Source of the DNA: Phalacrocorax aristotelis
Lineage: Eukaryota > Chordata > Aves > Suliformes > Phalacrocoracidae
Length of the DNA: 64,000 nt
Direction of reading: 5' to 3'
NCBI RefSeq assembly: GCF_949628215.1
Contig: NW_027441295.1
Coordinates: 1-64,000 of the forward strand
Position 1 is the first letter of the stretch; each line of letters opens with the position of its first letter. Made by a program: the position numbers and the translations under genes. This document shows positions 1 through 11,819 of this stretch, piece by piece. Under the pieces are notes generated by a model. That model was not told where the DNA came from. It saw nothing but the letters and a program-made list of their open reading frames with translations, and made no database searches.

Positions 1-1422
1 GATACCAAATCCTCATTTTTAATGTCCAAAGCCCTCTTTCCACTTGCAAAGCCTCATTTCTAGATTCCAAACCCTCACTTTTAGGGTCCAAACATTTCCT
101 TTAGCGTCATAGCCTCATTTTTGGCTCCCAAACCCTCACTTTTAGGGTCCAAACCCCTCTTTTATCGCACAAAGCCACATTCTTGGGGTCCAAACCCTCA
201 CTTTTAGGGTCAAAACCCCTCTTCTAAGACTCAGAGTCTCAGTTTTAAATCCCAAAGCTCCACTTTTATGATACAAATCCCTCTTTTAATGTTCAAAGCC
301 TCATTTTGAACGACCCAAATCCTCACTTTCAGGGTCCAAACGCCTCTTTTAACAATTCAGGCTTCATTTTTAGGTGTGATTCCTTCACTTTTAGGATCCA
401 AACCTGTCTTTTACACTCAAAGCCTCATTTTGACCTACCAGACCCTCGGTTTTAGGGCCCAAACCTGACTTTTAGGCTCAAACCCTCATTTTTCCGGTCC
501 CAAAGACTCACTTTAAAGCACCCAAGGCCCTCTTTTATCATCAAAGCCTTATAGTTAGGACCGCAAACCTCACTGTTAGGGTCCAAACCCATTTTATAGC
601 TCAAAGCCTCATTTTTATCATCCAAACCATCACTTTCAGGGTCCAAACCACTGTTTCACACCTCAAAGCCTCACTTTCAGGGACAAACCCCTCTTTTAAC
701 GCTCAGTGCCTCATTTTTAGGTCCCAAAGCCTCACTTTCAGGGTCCAAACCTTTCCCTTTAGCCTCATAGCCTCATTTTTAGGTCCCAAACCTTCACTTG
801 TAGGGTCTAAACCCCTCTTTTAATGCTCAGTGCCTCATTTTTAGTGCCAAGCCCTCACTTTCAGGGTCCAAATCCCTCTTTTAATGCTCAAAGCCTCAAT
901 TCTAGGTCCCAAACCCATCCTAATTAGGGTCAAAGGTTCATTTGCAGGTCGCAAAGCCTCATTTTTCTGGTCCAAACCCCTCTTTTAACGCTCAGTGCCT
1001 CATTTTAGGTCCCAAACCCTCACTTTCAAGGTCCAAACCCCTCTCTTAATGCTCAAAGCCTCAGTTTTAGATCCCAATGCCTTGTTTTATTGTCCAAAGC
1101 CCTCCTTTAAATCTTGAAGTCTCAGTTTTTGTTCTCAAAGCATCATTTTTCTGATCCTAACCCCTCTTTTAATGCTCAAACCCTCATTTTGAGGTCACAA
1201 ACCCTCAGTTTTAGCATCCAAATGCCTATTTTTTTAAACCCAAGCCTCAATTTTGGGTCCCAAACTCTCACTACTATGGTTCAAACCCATCCTTTGTAGC
1301 ATCAAACCCTCATTTTTAGGTCCCAAAGCGTCACTTTTACCATCCAAACCCCGCTTTTAAGCCTCAAAGCCTCATTTCTAGGTTCCAGAGTTTCACTTTT
1401 AGCATCCCAACCCTCACTCTTA
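1..1422 (+). repeat. Higher-order satellite unit 1 (1422 bp)
   Basis: The unit begins with GATACCAAATCC, and the same sequence restarts at 1423 and 2845, so one higher-order unit is 1422 bp, about 68 monomers. Monomers inside the unit differ clearly from each other while whole units are almost identical, which is the signature of higher-order amplification by unequal exchange. Confidence 0.9.
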
Positions 1423-2844
1423 GATACCAAATCCTCATTTTTAATGTCCAAAGCCCTCTTTCCACTTGCAAAGCCTCATTTCTAGATTCCAAACCCTCAC
1501 TTTTAGGGTCCAAACATTTCCTTTAGCGTCATAGCCTCATTTTTGGCTCCCAAACCCTCACTTTTAGGGTCCAAACCCCTCTTTTATCGCACAAAGCCAC
1601 ATTCTTGGGGTCCAAACCCTCACTTTTAGGGTCAAAACCCCTCTTCTAAGACTCAGAGTCTCAGTTTTAAATCCCAAAGCTCCACTTTTATGATACAAAT
1701 CCCTCTTTTAATGTTCAAAGCCTCATTTTGAACGACCCAAATCCTCACTTTCAGGGTCCAAACGCCTCTTTTAACAATTCAGGCTTCATTTTTAGGTGTG
1801 ATTCCTTCACTTTTAGGATCCAAACCTGTCTTTTACACTCAAAGCCTCATTTTGACCTACCAGACCCTCGGTTTTAGGGCCCAAACCTGACTTTTAGGCT
1901 CAAACCCTCATTTTTCCGGTCCCAAAGACTCACTTTAAAGCACCCAAGGCCCTCTTTTATCATCAAAGCCTTATAGTTAGGACCGCAAACCTCACTGTTA
2001 GGGTCCAAACCCATTTTATAGCTCAAAGCCTCATTTTTATCATCCAAACCATCACTTTCAGGGTCCAAACCACTGTTTCACACCTCAAAGCCTCACTTTC
2101 AGGGACAAACCCCTCTTTTAACGCTCAGTGCCTCATTTTTAGGTCCCAAAGCCTCACTTTCAGGGTCCAAACCTTTCCCTTTAGCCTCATAGCCTCATTT
2201 TTAGGTCCCAAACCTTCACTTGTAGGGTCTAAACCCCTCTTTTAATGCTCAGTGCCTCATTTTTAGTGCCAAGCCCTCACTTTCAGGGTCCAAATCCCTC
2301 TTTTAATGCTCAAAGCCTCAATTCTAGGTCCCAAACCCATCCTAATTAGGGTCAAAGGTTCATTTGCAGGTCGCAAAGCCTCATTTTTCTGGTCCAAACC
2401 CCTCTTTTAACGCTCAGTGCCTCCTTTTAGGTCCCAAACCCTCACTTTCAAGGTCCAAACCCCTCTCTTAATGCTCAAAGCCTCAGTTTTAGATCCCAAT
2501 GCCTTGTTTTATTGTCCAAAGCCCTCCTTTAAATCTTGAAGTCTCAGTTTTTGTTCTCAAAGCATCATTTTTCTGATCCTAACCCCTCTTTTAATGCTCA
2601 AACCCTCATTTTGAGGTCACAAACCCTCAGTTTTAGCATCCAAATGCCTATTTTTTTAAACCCAAGCCTCAATTTTGGGTCCCAAACTCTCACTACTATG
2701 GTTCAAACCCATCCTTTGTAGCATCAAACCCTCATTTTTAGGTCCCAAAGCGTCACTTTTACCATCCAAACCCCACTTTTAAGCCTCAAAGCCTCATTTC
2801 TAGGTTCCAGAGTTTCACTTTTAGCATCCCAACCCTCACTCTTA
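1423..2844 (+). repeat. Higher-order satellite unit 2 (1422 bp)
   Basis: This is a near-perfect copy of the first unit; I noticed only isolated substitutions, for example CCTCATTTT in unit 1 against CCTCCTTTT here near 2424, and CCCCGC against CCCCAC near 2770. Confidence 0.9.
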
Positions 2845-4865
2845 GATACCAAATCCTCATTTTTAATGTCCAAAGCCCTCTTTCCACTTGCAAAGCCTCA
2901 TTTCTAGATTCCAAACCCTCACTTTTAGGGTCCAAACATTTCCTTTAGCCTCATAGCCTCATTTTTGGCTCCCAAACCCTCACTTTTAGGGTCCAAACCC
3001 CTCTTTTATCGCACAAAGCCACATTCTTGGGGTCCAAACCCTCACTTTTAGGGTCAAAACCCCTCTTCTAAGACTCAGAGTCTCAGTTTTAAATCCCAAA
3101 GCTCCACTTTTATGATACAAATCCCTCTTTTAATGTTCAAAGCCTCATTTTGAACGACCCAAATCCTCACTTTCAGGGTCCAAACGCCTCTTTTAACAAT
3201 TCAGGCTTCATTTTTAGGTGTGATTCCTTCACTTTTAGGATCCAAACCTGTCTTTTACACTCAAAGCCTCATTTTGACCTACCAGACCCTCGGTTTTAGG
3301 GCCCAAACCTGACTTTTAGGTTCAAACCCTCATTTTTCCGGTCCCAAAGACTCACTTTAAAGCACCCAAGGCCCTCTTTTATCATCAAAGCCTTATAGTT
3401 AGGACCGCAAACCTCACTGTTAGGGTCCAAACCCATTTTATAGCTCAAAGCCTCATTTTTATCATCCAAACCATCACTTTCAGGGTCCAAACCACTGTTT
3501 CACACCTCAAAGCCTCACTTTCAGGGACAAACCCCTCTTTTAACGCTCAGTGCCTCATTTTTAGGTCCCAAAGCCTCACTTTCAGGGTCCAAACCTTTCC
3601 CTTTAGCCTCATAGCCTCATTTTTAGGTCCCAAACCTTCGCTTGTAGGGTCTAAACCCCTCTTTTAATGCTCAGTGCCTCATTTTTAGTGCCAAGCCCTC
3701 ACTTTCAGGGTCCAAACCCCTCATAATGCTCAAAGCCTCAATTTTAGGTCCAAAACCCTCACTTTCAGGGTCCAAACTCTTCTCTTAATGTTCAAAGCCG
3801 CATTTTTAACACACAAATCCTCACTGTTAGAGTCCAAACCCCTCTTTTATTACTCAACATCTCATTTTTGCATTCCAAACCTTCACTTTCAGGAGCCACA
3901 GCCCACTTTGACGGCTAAAAGATTCATTGTAAGGACCCAAATCCCCACTTTTAGGGTCCAAACACCTCTTCTAACAATTAAAGCCCCATATCTAGGTGCG
4001 ATTCCCTCACTTGTATGGATCCAAACCCGTCTATTACAAACTCAAAGCCTCATTTTGACCTACCAGACCCTCAGTTTTAGGGCCCAAACCTGACTTTTAG
4101 GCTCAAAGACTCACGTTTAGGTCCCAAACCCTCACTTATACAGTCCAGGCCCCTCCTTTTTGGGGGCAAACCCTCATTTTCCGGTCCCAAAGACTCACTT
4201 TAAAGCACCCAAGCCCCTCTTTTATCATCAAAGCCTTATAGTTAGGACCGCAAACCTCACTTTCAGGGTCCTAACCACTGTTTTACAGCTCAAACCCTCA
4301 CTTTCAGGGTCCAAACCCCTCTTTTAATGCTCAAAGCCTCAATTCTAGGTCCCAAACCCATCCTAATTAGGGTCAAAGGTTCATTTGCAGGTCGCAAAGC
4401 CTCATTTTTCTGGTCCAAACCCCTCTTTTAACGCTCAGTGCCTCCTTTTAGGTCCCAAACCCTCACTTTCAAGGTCCAAACCCCTCTCTTAATGCTCAAA
4501 GCCTCAGTTTTAGATCCCAATGCCTTGTTTTATTGTCCAAAGCCCTCCTTTAAATCTTGAAGTCTCAGTTTTTGTTCTCAAAGCATCATTTTTCTGATCC
4601 TAACCCCTCTTTTAATGCTCAAACCCTCATTTTGAGGTCACAAACCCTCAGTTTTAGCATCCAAATGCCTATTTTTTTAAACCCAAGCCTCAATTTTGGG
4701 TCCCAAACTCTCACTACTATGGTTCAAACCCATCCTTTGTAGCATCAAACCCTCATTTTTAGGTCCCAAAGCGTCACTTTTACCATCCAAACCCCACTTT
4801 TAAGCCTCAAAGCCTCATTTCTAGGTTCCAGAGTTTCACTTTTAGCATCCCAACCCTCACTCTTA
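2845..4865 (+). repeat. Higher-order satellite unit 3, long form (2021 bp)
   Basis: It starts with the same GATACC boundary, but between about 3720 and 4320 it carries roughly 599 bp of extra monomers absent from units 1 and 2. The flanks of the extra block rejoin the 1422-bp unit cleanly. The extra block is itself made of 21-bp monomers. Confidence 0.85.
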
Positions 4866-6190
4866 GATACCAAATCCTCATTTTTAATGTCCAAAGCCCT
4901 CTTTCCACTTGCAAAGCCTCATTTCTAGATTCCAAACCCTCACTTTTAGGGTCCAAACATTTCCTTTAGCCTCATAGCCTCATTTTTGGCTCCCAAACCC
5001 TCACTTTTAGGGTCCAAACCCCTCTTTTATCGCACAAAGCCACATTCTTGGGGTCCAAACCCTCACTTTTAGGGTCAAAACCCCTCTTCTAAGACTCAGA
5101 GTCTCAGTTTTAAATCCCAAAGCTCCGCTTTTATGATACAAATCCCTCTTTTAATGTTCAAAGCCTCATTTTGAACGACCCAAATCCTCACTTTCAGGGT
5201 CCAAACGCCTCTTTTAACAATTCAGGCTTCATTTTTAGGTGTGATTCCTTCACTTTTAGGATCCAAACCTGTCTTTTACACTCAAAGCCTCATTTTGACC
5301 TACCAGACCCTCGGTTTTAGGGCCCAAACCTGACTTTTAGGCTCAAACCCTCATTTTTCTGGTCCCAAAGACTCACTTTAAAGCACCCAAGGCCCTCTTT
5401 TATCATCAAAGCCTTATAGTTAGGACCGCAAACCTCACTGTTAGGGTCCAAACCCATTTTATAGCTCAAAGCCTCATTTTTATCATCCAAACCATCACTT
5501 TCAGGGTCCAAACCACTGTTTCACACCTCAAAGCCTCACTTTCAGGGACAAACCCCTCTTTTAACGCTCAGTGCCTCATTTTTAGGTCCCAAAGCCTCAC
5601 TTTCAGGGTCCAAACCTTTCCCTTTAGCCTCATAGCCTCATTTTTAGGTCCCAAACCTTCGCTTGTAGGGTCTAAACCCCTCTTTTAATGCTCAGTGCCT
5701 CATTTTTAGTGCCAAGCCCTCACTTTCAGGGTCCAAATCCCTCTTTTAATGCTCAAAGCCTCAATTCTAGGTCCAAAACCCTCACTTTCAGGGTCCAAAC
5801 TCTTCTCTTAATGTTCAAAGCCGCATTTTTAACACACAAATCCTCACTGTTAGAGTCCAAACCCCTCTTTTATCACTCAACATCTCATTTTTGCATTCCA
5901 AACCTTCACTTTCAGGAGCCACAGCCCACTTTGACGGCTAAAAGATTCATTGTAAGGACCCAAATCCCCACTTTTAGGGTCCAAACACCTCTTCTAACAA
6001 TTAAAGCCCCATATCTAGGTGCGATTCCCTCACTTGTATGGATCCAAACCCGTCTATTACAAACTCAAAGCCTCATTTTGACCTACCAGACCCTCAGTTT
6101 TAGGGCCCAAACCTGACTTTTAGGCTCAAAGACTCACGTTTAGGTCCCAAACCCTCACTCAGTCCAGGCCCCTCCTTTTTGGGGGCAAAT
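4866..6190 (+). repeat. Higher-order satellite unit 4 (partial, long form)
   Basis: This matches unit 3 with an offset of 2021 bp, including the start of the extra block at about 5775. Homology to unit 3 stops near 6180, where the sequence jumps to diverged monomers. A small deletion near 6155 separates it from unit 3. Confidence 0.8.
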
Positions 6191-6985
6191 CCAAGCCTTA
6201 ATTTTAGGTCCTAAACTCTCATGACTATGGTTCAAACCCATCCTTTGTAGCATCAAACTCTCATGTTTAGGTCCCAAAGCGTCACTTTCAGCGTCCAAAC
6301 CCCACTTTTAAGGCTCAAAGCTGTATTTTAAGGGTCAAAACCCTCTCTTTTGGGCTCCCAACTCCTCTTTTAAGGTTCAAAGCTCCATTTTTAGGTTCCA
6401 ACGTTTCACTTCTAGCATCCAAACCCGCTTTCATGTTCCAAAACCTCATTTTAAATGTCCAAACCCCTCTTTTCACGCCCAAGGCCTCCTTTACAGCTTT
6501 TAAACCATCACTTTTATTGTCCAAACCGGTCTTTTAATGTTCAAGCCATTTTTTTATTAGTTACAAACCATCACTTCTAGAGTCCAGAGCCCTCTTTTAA
6601 GGCTCGCCGCAGCTTCATTTTCAGGTCCCAGATCTTCACTATTACTGCCAAACCCCTCTTTTAACACTGATAGTCTCATTTTTAGTTCCCAAACCCTCAC
6701 TTTTATGGTATAAACCCACCCTTTTTAGGTCAAAGGCACATTTTCAGGTCACAGAGCCTCATGTTTCTGGTCCAAACCCCTCTCTTAATGTCAAAGCCTC
6801 AGTTTTAGATCCCAATGCCTCGTTTTATAGTCCAAACCCCTCCTTTAAATCTTGAATCAACCTCATTTTTTGGTCTCAAAGCATTATTTTATGACCCTAA
6901 CCCATCTTTTAAGGATTAAAGCCTCAGTTTTAGGTGCCAAACACTCACTTTTAGGATCCAAACCTCTCTTCTAAGGCTCAAAGCC

Positions 6986-8515
6986 TCAAACACTCCTAAA
7001 AATAACCATCTACTGCGTTAATCCTTTCCAAGCAGGTTGCTCAAGAAATATTCAGCTCCCATGGACAGATTCCAGAAATGAGCTGGACTTTGAAGCCATT
7101 ATTGTAGAAAGAGAGACAAGGCTTTTGACCAGCTCTTTGAAGCCAGGAATGGGCACGCCATGCCTCCTGAGATTCCCGGCAACACCTAAACTTGACCTGC
7201 AGAGAAGTGTGAGCTGTCTTCAGGTGTCCAGGAGACAGGGAGAAGAGAACACACTTCCCTTTCCCAAATCCCAGGGCAGTGCCCAAACCATCCTTCTCTG
7301 GCCTCTGGCATCCCATTTCTTGAGATGCAAACCTGGTGGGTCTTCTGCCAATAATGCACCAACAATCCCTCAGGTGTTTCTGTCATTTCCCCGAGAGTGG
7401 CAGTATTGATTAGGTAATAATAATAAAAAAGCTGCAGTGTGCTTCTGTGGTAGCCCCCGGGCAAGGCCAATTCAATCGGTGTTTGTCAAACACGGCATGA
7501 TAGCCCGTCCCCAAGTACCCATCCAAAGCGGTTCAGATGAAGGGTGGCCTTGCAAACATCCCCTTCTGTGTCGCCAGGTGACACGGACACTGCTGGTTTC
7601 CCTCTGCAGAGAGCGGCAGAGGCTGGATCCCCGTGTCAGGACAGACTCCCTGCCAGGACGCAACAGCCATGGGGGTTGCTCATCAGGCTCTTGCTGGCTC
7701 TTCCCTCGGCGTCTGTCTGCATGGATTTGGTGCTTTTCTGTGACTACAGAAAACTATAACCATTTGAGAAGAGGTGGTCATACAAGCCCTGTCATGGTCC
7801 AGAAAGCTCACCATGAGCTCTGGAGGAAACCAGGAAGATGGTAACGAGCACCAGGAAAATCCAGGAAGCTGAAGGGTTCTTCTGAAGAGTGAGTGGCCCT
7901 GAGCAGCAGTGATGGGCCACGGGTAGGTCTGGCAGAGAGGGTCGGGGATGCCGGGGAGAACCAAAGGGATGGCTGATGGATTTAGCAAATCCCTAAACCA
8001 CGTCTGAGCCCAGAAATGGAAGGCAGTTGCTGTCTGTTGGCCGAGGAGACAAGGAGAAGGTTTGTCCTGGGAAGATGGCAGGCAGGAGGGCCCCTCCTAT
8101 GCAAATCAGGGATGATGCAGATGTTTGCCTCCATGGCCCAGCTTGGCAGATGGGCGATGCCTGCTGCTGGGGGTGGCTGTGCTCTGCCGTGCCCCATGAG
8201 CTGACCTTGCTCTGCTGCCCTCCTTCCCTCACCACCCTTGCCTGGAAACATCCTCAGGAAACATCCGTGAGCCTGAAGGATGGATAAAGCTCCTGGGCTG
8301 AGGTGAGGTTAGCAGCAAGCTGTAAAACTCTTCCAACACACACGGACACCTTCAGCAGCCAACCAGTGCAACACAACTCCTAAGAAGCCCAGAAATTCCC
8401 TTCTTCATGTGCACCACATGCAGACAGACACATACAAACCAGCGACAGGAGACAGGCCGGTTATCAGCAGTTTTTAAAAGCAAAACGCTGCCGTTTCAGT
8501 CGGTCTGCTCTCCAA
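6986..8515. other. Low-copy flank with no recognisable gene
   Basis: Non-satellite DNA of mixed composition. Open frames occur on both strands but overlap one another and show no recognisable domain or convincing exon structure. I see nothing I can name here. Confidence 0.5.
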
Positions 8516-8517
8516 GG

Positions 8518-8632
8518 GAGGGGGAGGCAGGCGCCCTCCTCCTGCGGGCTGGGGCCGGCCGGGGGCCATGGAGCCCGTGCGTGGCTGGGCAGCACCGTGG
8601 GGACATTGCGATGCCACTGGTGATGTTGTTCG
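8518..8632 (+). repeat. Relic of the protamine-gene upstream region
   Basis: About 115 bp matches the reverse complement of 62372-62482, the DNA directly upstream of the protamine-like gene, at roughly 85% by eye. Shared landmarks are the CAGGCGCC, GCCGGCC and GGAGCCCGTG blocks and GTGGGGACATTG(C/T)GATGCCA. The match ends at 8632, before the point where the TATA box and coding region would follow, so only the upstream part is present. It abuts the left inverted-repeat arm. Confidence 0.75.
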
Positions 8633-8633
8633 G

Positions 8634-8810
8634 CCTCCGCTCAGGGCCCAGCCCTGCTCCCAGGGAGCACGGCGGGGGTCTGGCAGCCACACCTTGCCTT
8701 TGCACAAAGCTGCCAGAGCCGTGAGGGAGCTGGGCCTGAGGATTCCTGCCGGAGCCCCTGCAAATCCCAACCCCTCGCTCAGTTTAGAGGCATCACCAGA
8801 GGGACGCTTC
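8634..8810 (+). repeat. Left arm of 177-bp inverted repeat
   Basis: This arm is the reverse complement of 10835-11011 with a modest number of mismatches and no large gaps. The two arms enclose about 2 kb holding the CpG island and the LTR. Confidence 0.85.
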
Positions 8811-9389
8811 CCTCAGCGCCACCCCCGCGTACACCACTTGTTAGGATGCAAACAGCATCCCCAAGCCTTCCCGTGCAAAGGTGTCTCAGAGCATGGGAAG
8901 GGTTTAGCGCCACTCAAACACAGCATCGACCCCAAGCTCTGGGCTGAAGCCGCAGGTGATGCCCAGGGGACCACTGAGGCAGGCGCCGAGGGTGCTCCCC
9001 ACCCCTGGGGGTTCAGCTGTGCCCCAAGTGACAGCGTCAATACGTACTTCAGCCTAAAACGGGGAGAGCTGGGGACACTCTGTTTCTGCCGCTTCCCACC
9101 CCCGGGGCCAGCACGGGCTGCTCGCTCCCTCCTGCTCGCCCACCGCACCTGCCCCGACCAACTCGCTGAGGTGGTGCCCCAGAAATCGGTGCTTTTGGCT
9201 GTGAAAAAATATGAGCCAAACGAGTTACACCGAGAATCTGGTGTTTTACCGGGGCTTTCTTGCAAACACAAGCAGTGCCCGCTGTGATTTACAGCTGTAA
9301 CCAAAAGGGCTACGGAAGGAAGGCCCTCACCCCCAGCCCCCACCGAGCCCATTCCTTCCCCCGGCCCGTTTGTGCAAACAGGCTTCAAA
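8811..9389. other. Low-copy DNA between inverted-repeat arm and CpG island
   Basis: Moderately GC-rich sequence with long overlapping frames on both strands, as expected from composition. No domain or splice structure is recognisable. Confidence 0.4.
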
Positions 9390-10040
9390 CCCTTGCCTGA
9401 GCAGCGGGGACTTTCTGCCGGGTACGTGCGGTCCCGGAGGCGGGGGCGGGGAGGGGGCTCCCTGCCGCTGAAGGGCTTTGAAACATCAGCAGGGGCTCCG
9501 GCAGCAGCCGAGGCGCCGCAGAGAGACGCGGCATTGAAAATACAACCCAAAGCAAGAGCCGACCCGCTTTTGCCCGACGTTTTGCCGCGCGGCAGCAGCA
9601 GCAGCAGCAGCAGCAGGAGCCGCCGCGGCGCGGAGCCGAGCGGCCCCGATGGCCCCGCCGGGCCCGGCCGCCCGCCCCGGCCCGCCCCGCCGCCGCCCGC
9701 CCCGCTCCGCGCCCGGCCCCGGGGCTGCGCGGGGGGGCTGGGGGGGGAAGGGCTCCGCCGGGAGCGGGAAGGGGCGGCTGGGGCCGCTCAGGGGGGGCCG
9801 CGGCTCCCGCCGAGCCCCGGCGCGAAGCGGGCGCCCCTTCCCATCCCCGGGAGAGCGAAGCTGGCTCCGAACCGCCCGGCCGCGCTCCCGCCGCGGCTCC
9901 GGAGGGCATCGAGCGTGGCGAAACGCGCCCGGGCCCTGCCTTTTTCGGGCCCTGGAAGCGCGTTTGCTGCCCAGAGGCGGCGGGAGCGGGCTGAAGGGCT
10001 CCGCGGGGCGGGGGCGGCGTACGCGGGGGTGGCGCTGAGG
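9390..10040. promoter_or_regulatory. CpG island
   Basis: A very GC-rich stretch dense in CpG (densest about 9560-10020), with poly-G and poly-C runs and a short GCA tract. It has the composition of a constitutive vertebrate promoter. Open frames on both strands are long only because stop codons are rare at this GC content; none gives a recognisable protein. The retroviral LTR starts directly at its right edge, so a former first exon may have been separated from its gene. Confidence 0.7.
9592..9616 (+). repeat. (GCA)8 trinucleotide tract
   Basis: A pure GCA/CAG run of about eight units inside the CpG island. Confidence 0.9.
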
Positions 10041-10044
10041 GAAG

Positions 10045-10810
10045 TGTGATAATTAATTTAGCCTTAAACGGAAGTCCAATTAAAGTTTACAATTTATTGA
10101 ATAGAGGCAAGCAAGCAGCACTGGATGCACGGGGGATTCTTCCTCCCGACGTGCATCCCGTCATACAATGCTACAGGGTTTATATTCAGTTACTTAATTA
10201 ATAACAATTAGTAAAAAACACGCCTAAGTTTACACTCACTGGTCAGTGATAAGCATCCCACTTGCCGTTGGTCAGCCGTAGTTCAATTAGCCACGCTTGC
10301 CATGTAAGTTAGCCCGCATGCTCTTTACGGGGGGGGGGGGGCAAGTCTTTTTGGTCCTGAATTGGGTCGGTGGTCGCACTCTCCCCCTGCCGGAATTACC
10401 CTTCCCCCAGTTTCCATGCTTCAGCGCCTTCTGAGCCAAGAAGTCCCCTGTTATCACTACTGGCTGATTTGTGGCACTCTCCTTTGTAGCAGGATGTTTC
10501 CACTGTTAGTCCTTGAAGTTCTACTGAATTGTATCCTTTTAGGAGGCTTCTTGCCAATGCAGCACTCATTGCTAATGCCCTCTTGTCTGGCCTAAGCATT
10601 ATTTATTATCTTGTTAAAATTCTCAGGTGTTAGTTTCTACTCCTAACTAAAATTCTTTCTTAACAATTAACAAATCGCCAATCAACATTCCAACCATTCA
10701 GACATTAACAAGTCAATTGACCGGCCCTCGGTTACACAAGCACCAACAGACCGGTCAAATGCTAGAGGGTCACACTCACCGTGCGGCCCCAGCATTGTTC
10801 CATATTGACA
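10045..10810 (-). mobile_element. Probable solo retroviral LTR
   Basis: Read on the minus strand, the element begins TGTCAATATGG and ends AATTATCACA, giving the TG...CA ends of an LTR. A polyadenylation signal AATAAA lies at complement(10093-10098), 45-50 bp from the 3' end. The AT-rich composition contrasts sharply with the CpG island on the left. No retroviral coding sequence is attached, so it is best read as a solo LTR. I could not find a clear target-site duplication, so the ends are approximate. A run of 13 G near 10329 lies inside. Confidence 0.6.
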
Positions 10811-10834
10811 CGAATCAGATGAACACGTTTTACA

Positions 10835-11011
10835 GAAGCGTCCCTCTGGTGATGCCTCGAAACTGAGCGAGGGGTTGGGATTTGCAGGGGCTCCGGCAGG
10901 ACTCCTCAGGCCCAGCTCCCTCGGGGCTCCGGCAGCTCTGTGCACAGGCAAGGTGTGGCTGCCAGACCCCCGCCGTGCTCCCTGGGAGCAGGGCTGGGCC
11001 CTGAGCGGAGG
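10835..11011 (-). repeat. Right arm of 177-bp inverted repeat
   Basis: Inverted partner of 8634-8810, starting about 25 bp after the LTR end. The protamine-upstream relic next to the left arm is not repeated here, so the duplication stopped exactly at the arm edge. Confidence 0.85.
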
Positions 11012-11161
11012 GCTCCCGTTAACCCCAGCGCCCAGCGCTGCCGCCGGGGGTTGCCCTGTCGCTATGAGCTGCTGGAGGCTCCCGTGGGCGGGGGGAGCTC
11101 TGCCATGATGCCGGCAGCTCTCCCACCGCCGACCCCGTACCCGGGAAGTGTGAAGCCAGAG

Positions 11162-11464
11162 TTACAGGTACGTACAGAAGGACAGCGCTCCTCCGCCAGC
11201 TGGGCCGTGTGGGGCTGGTGACGCTGGGGGTGCAGCCGGGGAGCTGCAGGGGGCTGAGCGGGGGACTGTCCGGAGGGGCTGCAGGGCCTCCTTCTGGGGC
11301 CTGGCCACAGGCCTGACCTCAGAAGTCTCCTCTGCAGTCTCCGGAGAGCCCTCCTCGGAAGTGTCTGAGGGCAGCCAGGTGGGGAGGGCTGCCGACACCC
11401 CGCCCTGGTTCCCCTTGGGGTCTTGCGGGGGGGGGTCGGCGTCCCCCAGCACCCCCGATGCCAC
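11162..11464 (-). other. Unrecognised open reading frame, proline/glutamate-rich
   Basis: An open frame of about 100 codons on the minus strand, which stays open further upstream to about 11510. The residues are rich in Pro, Ser, Ala and Glu with one acidic cluster (SEEGSPETAEE). Composition and the lack of any domain make it doubtful as a gene. It could be the last exon of a degraded gene or a chance frame in GC-rich DNA. Confidence 0.2.
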
Positions 11465-11819
11465 GTGGTGTTTGCAGCAGCCGCCCTCCGCCTCGTACTC
11501 AGGAGGTCAGGGTCTTCGCTGAAGGAGGCGGTGGGACATCGGCAAGGATCTTTTCACCTTTCTCGTGCAGACGGAACAGCCCATAAGTAGAATACAGGCG
11601 GTCCTTTGGCCTCCTTGCAAAATGCACCACAGCGACAACAGGGAGCTTTACATCAACAGCAACGTCTCACACCACAGGAACACAGAGGAGTGAGCATCGC
11701 AAGGTATCCTTTTCTTTACACATTGTTTTTTCCCCGCAGAGGTGGGCAAAAATAACCCAACCCCTGAGCCCCAAGGTTTCCTCCTCTCCCATACCAAGCA
11801 GTTGCTCTGTGGCTTTGTG

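Larger units (their letters stand above)
1..6985 (+). repeat. Satellite array of ~21-bp A-tract/T-tract monomers
   Basis: The whole stretch is a tandem array of 20-21 bp monomers of the form C-AAA-N6-TTTT(T)-N6-7, so A3 and T4-5 tracts alternate about one helical turn apart. Every second or third monomer carries TTTTAGGGTCC. This tract architecture is the one described for galliform W-chromosome XhoI/EcoRI satellites and for 41-bp microchromosome satellites; such DNA is usually curved and heterochromatic. The first ~6.2 kb is organised in nearly identical higher-order units; from about 6200 to 6985 the monomers are more diverged and the array fades out. Short open frames inside it come from the repeat periodicity and are not genes. 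The exact satellite family cannot be fixed by eye. Confidence 0.93.

Noticed and set aside
452..6524. Repeated 60-140 codon open frames in the first array
   Set aside because: They recur with the 1422/2021-bp satellite period and encode only the translated 21-bp monomer. They are not genes.
1..6985. Possible interstitial telomere or CRISPR-like array
   Set aside because: TTAGGG occurs only once per few monomers inside a 21-bp unit, not as (TTAGGG)n. The repeats have no unique spacers and the genome is vertebrate.
9372..10049. Long arginine/proline-rich open frames on both strands of the CpG island
   Set aside because: Stops are rare at this GC content; the frames overlap on both strands and match nothing. 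The arginine richness is not protamine-like in pattern, being full of Pro, Gly and Ala with no galline-type start.
11632..11690. Short frame starting MHHSDNRELYINSN
   Set aside because: Only 23 codons, without recognisable family, splice sites or context.
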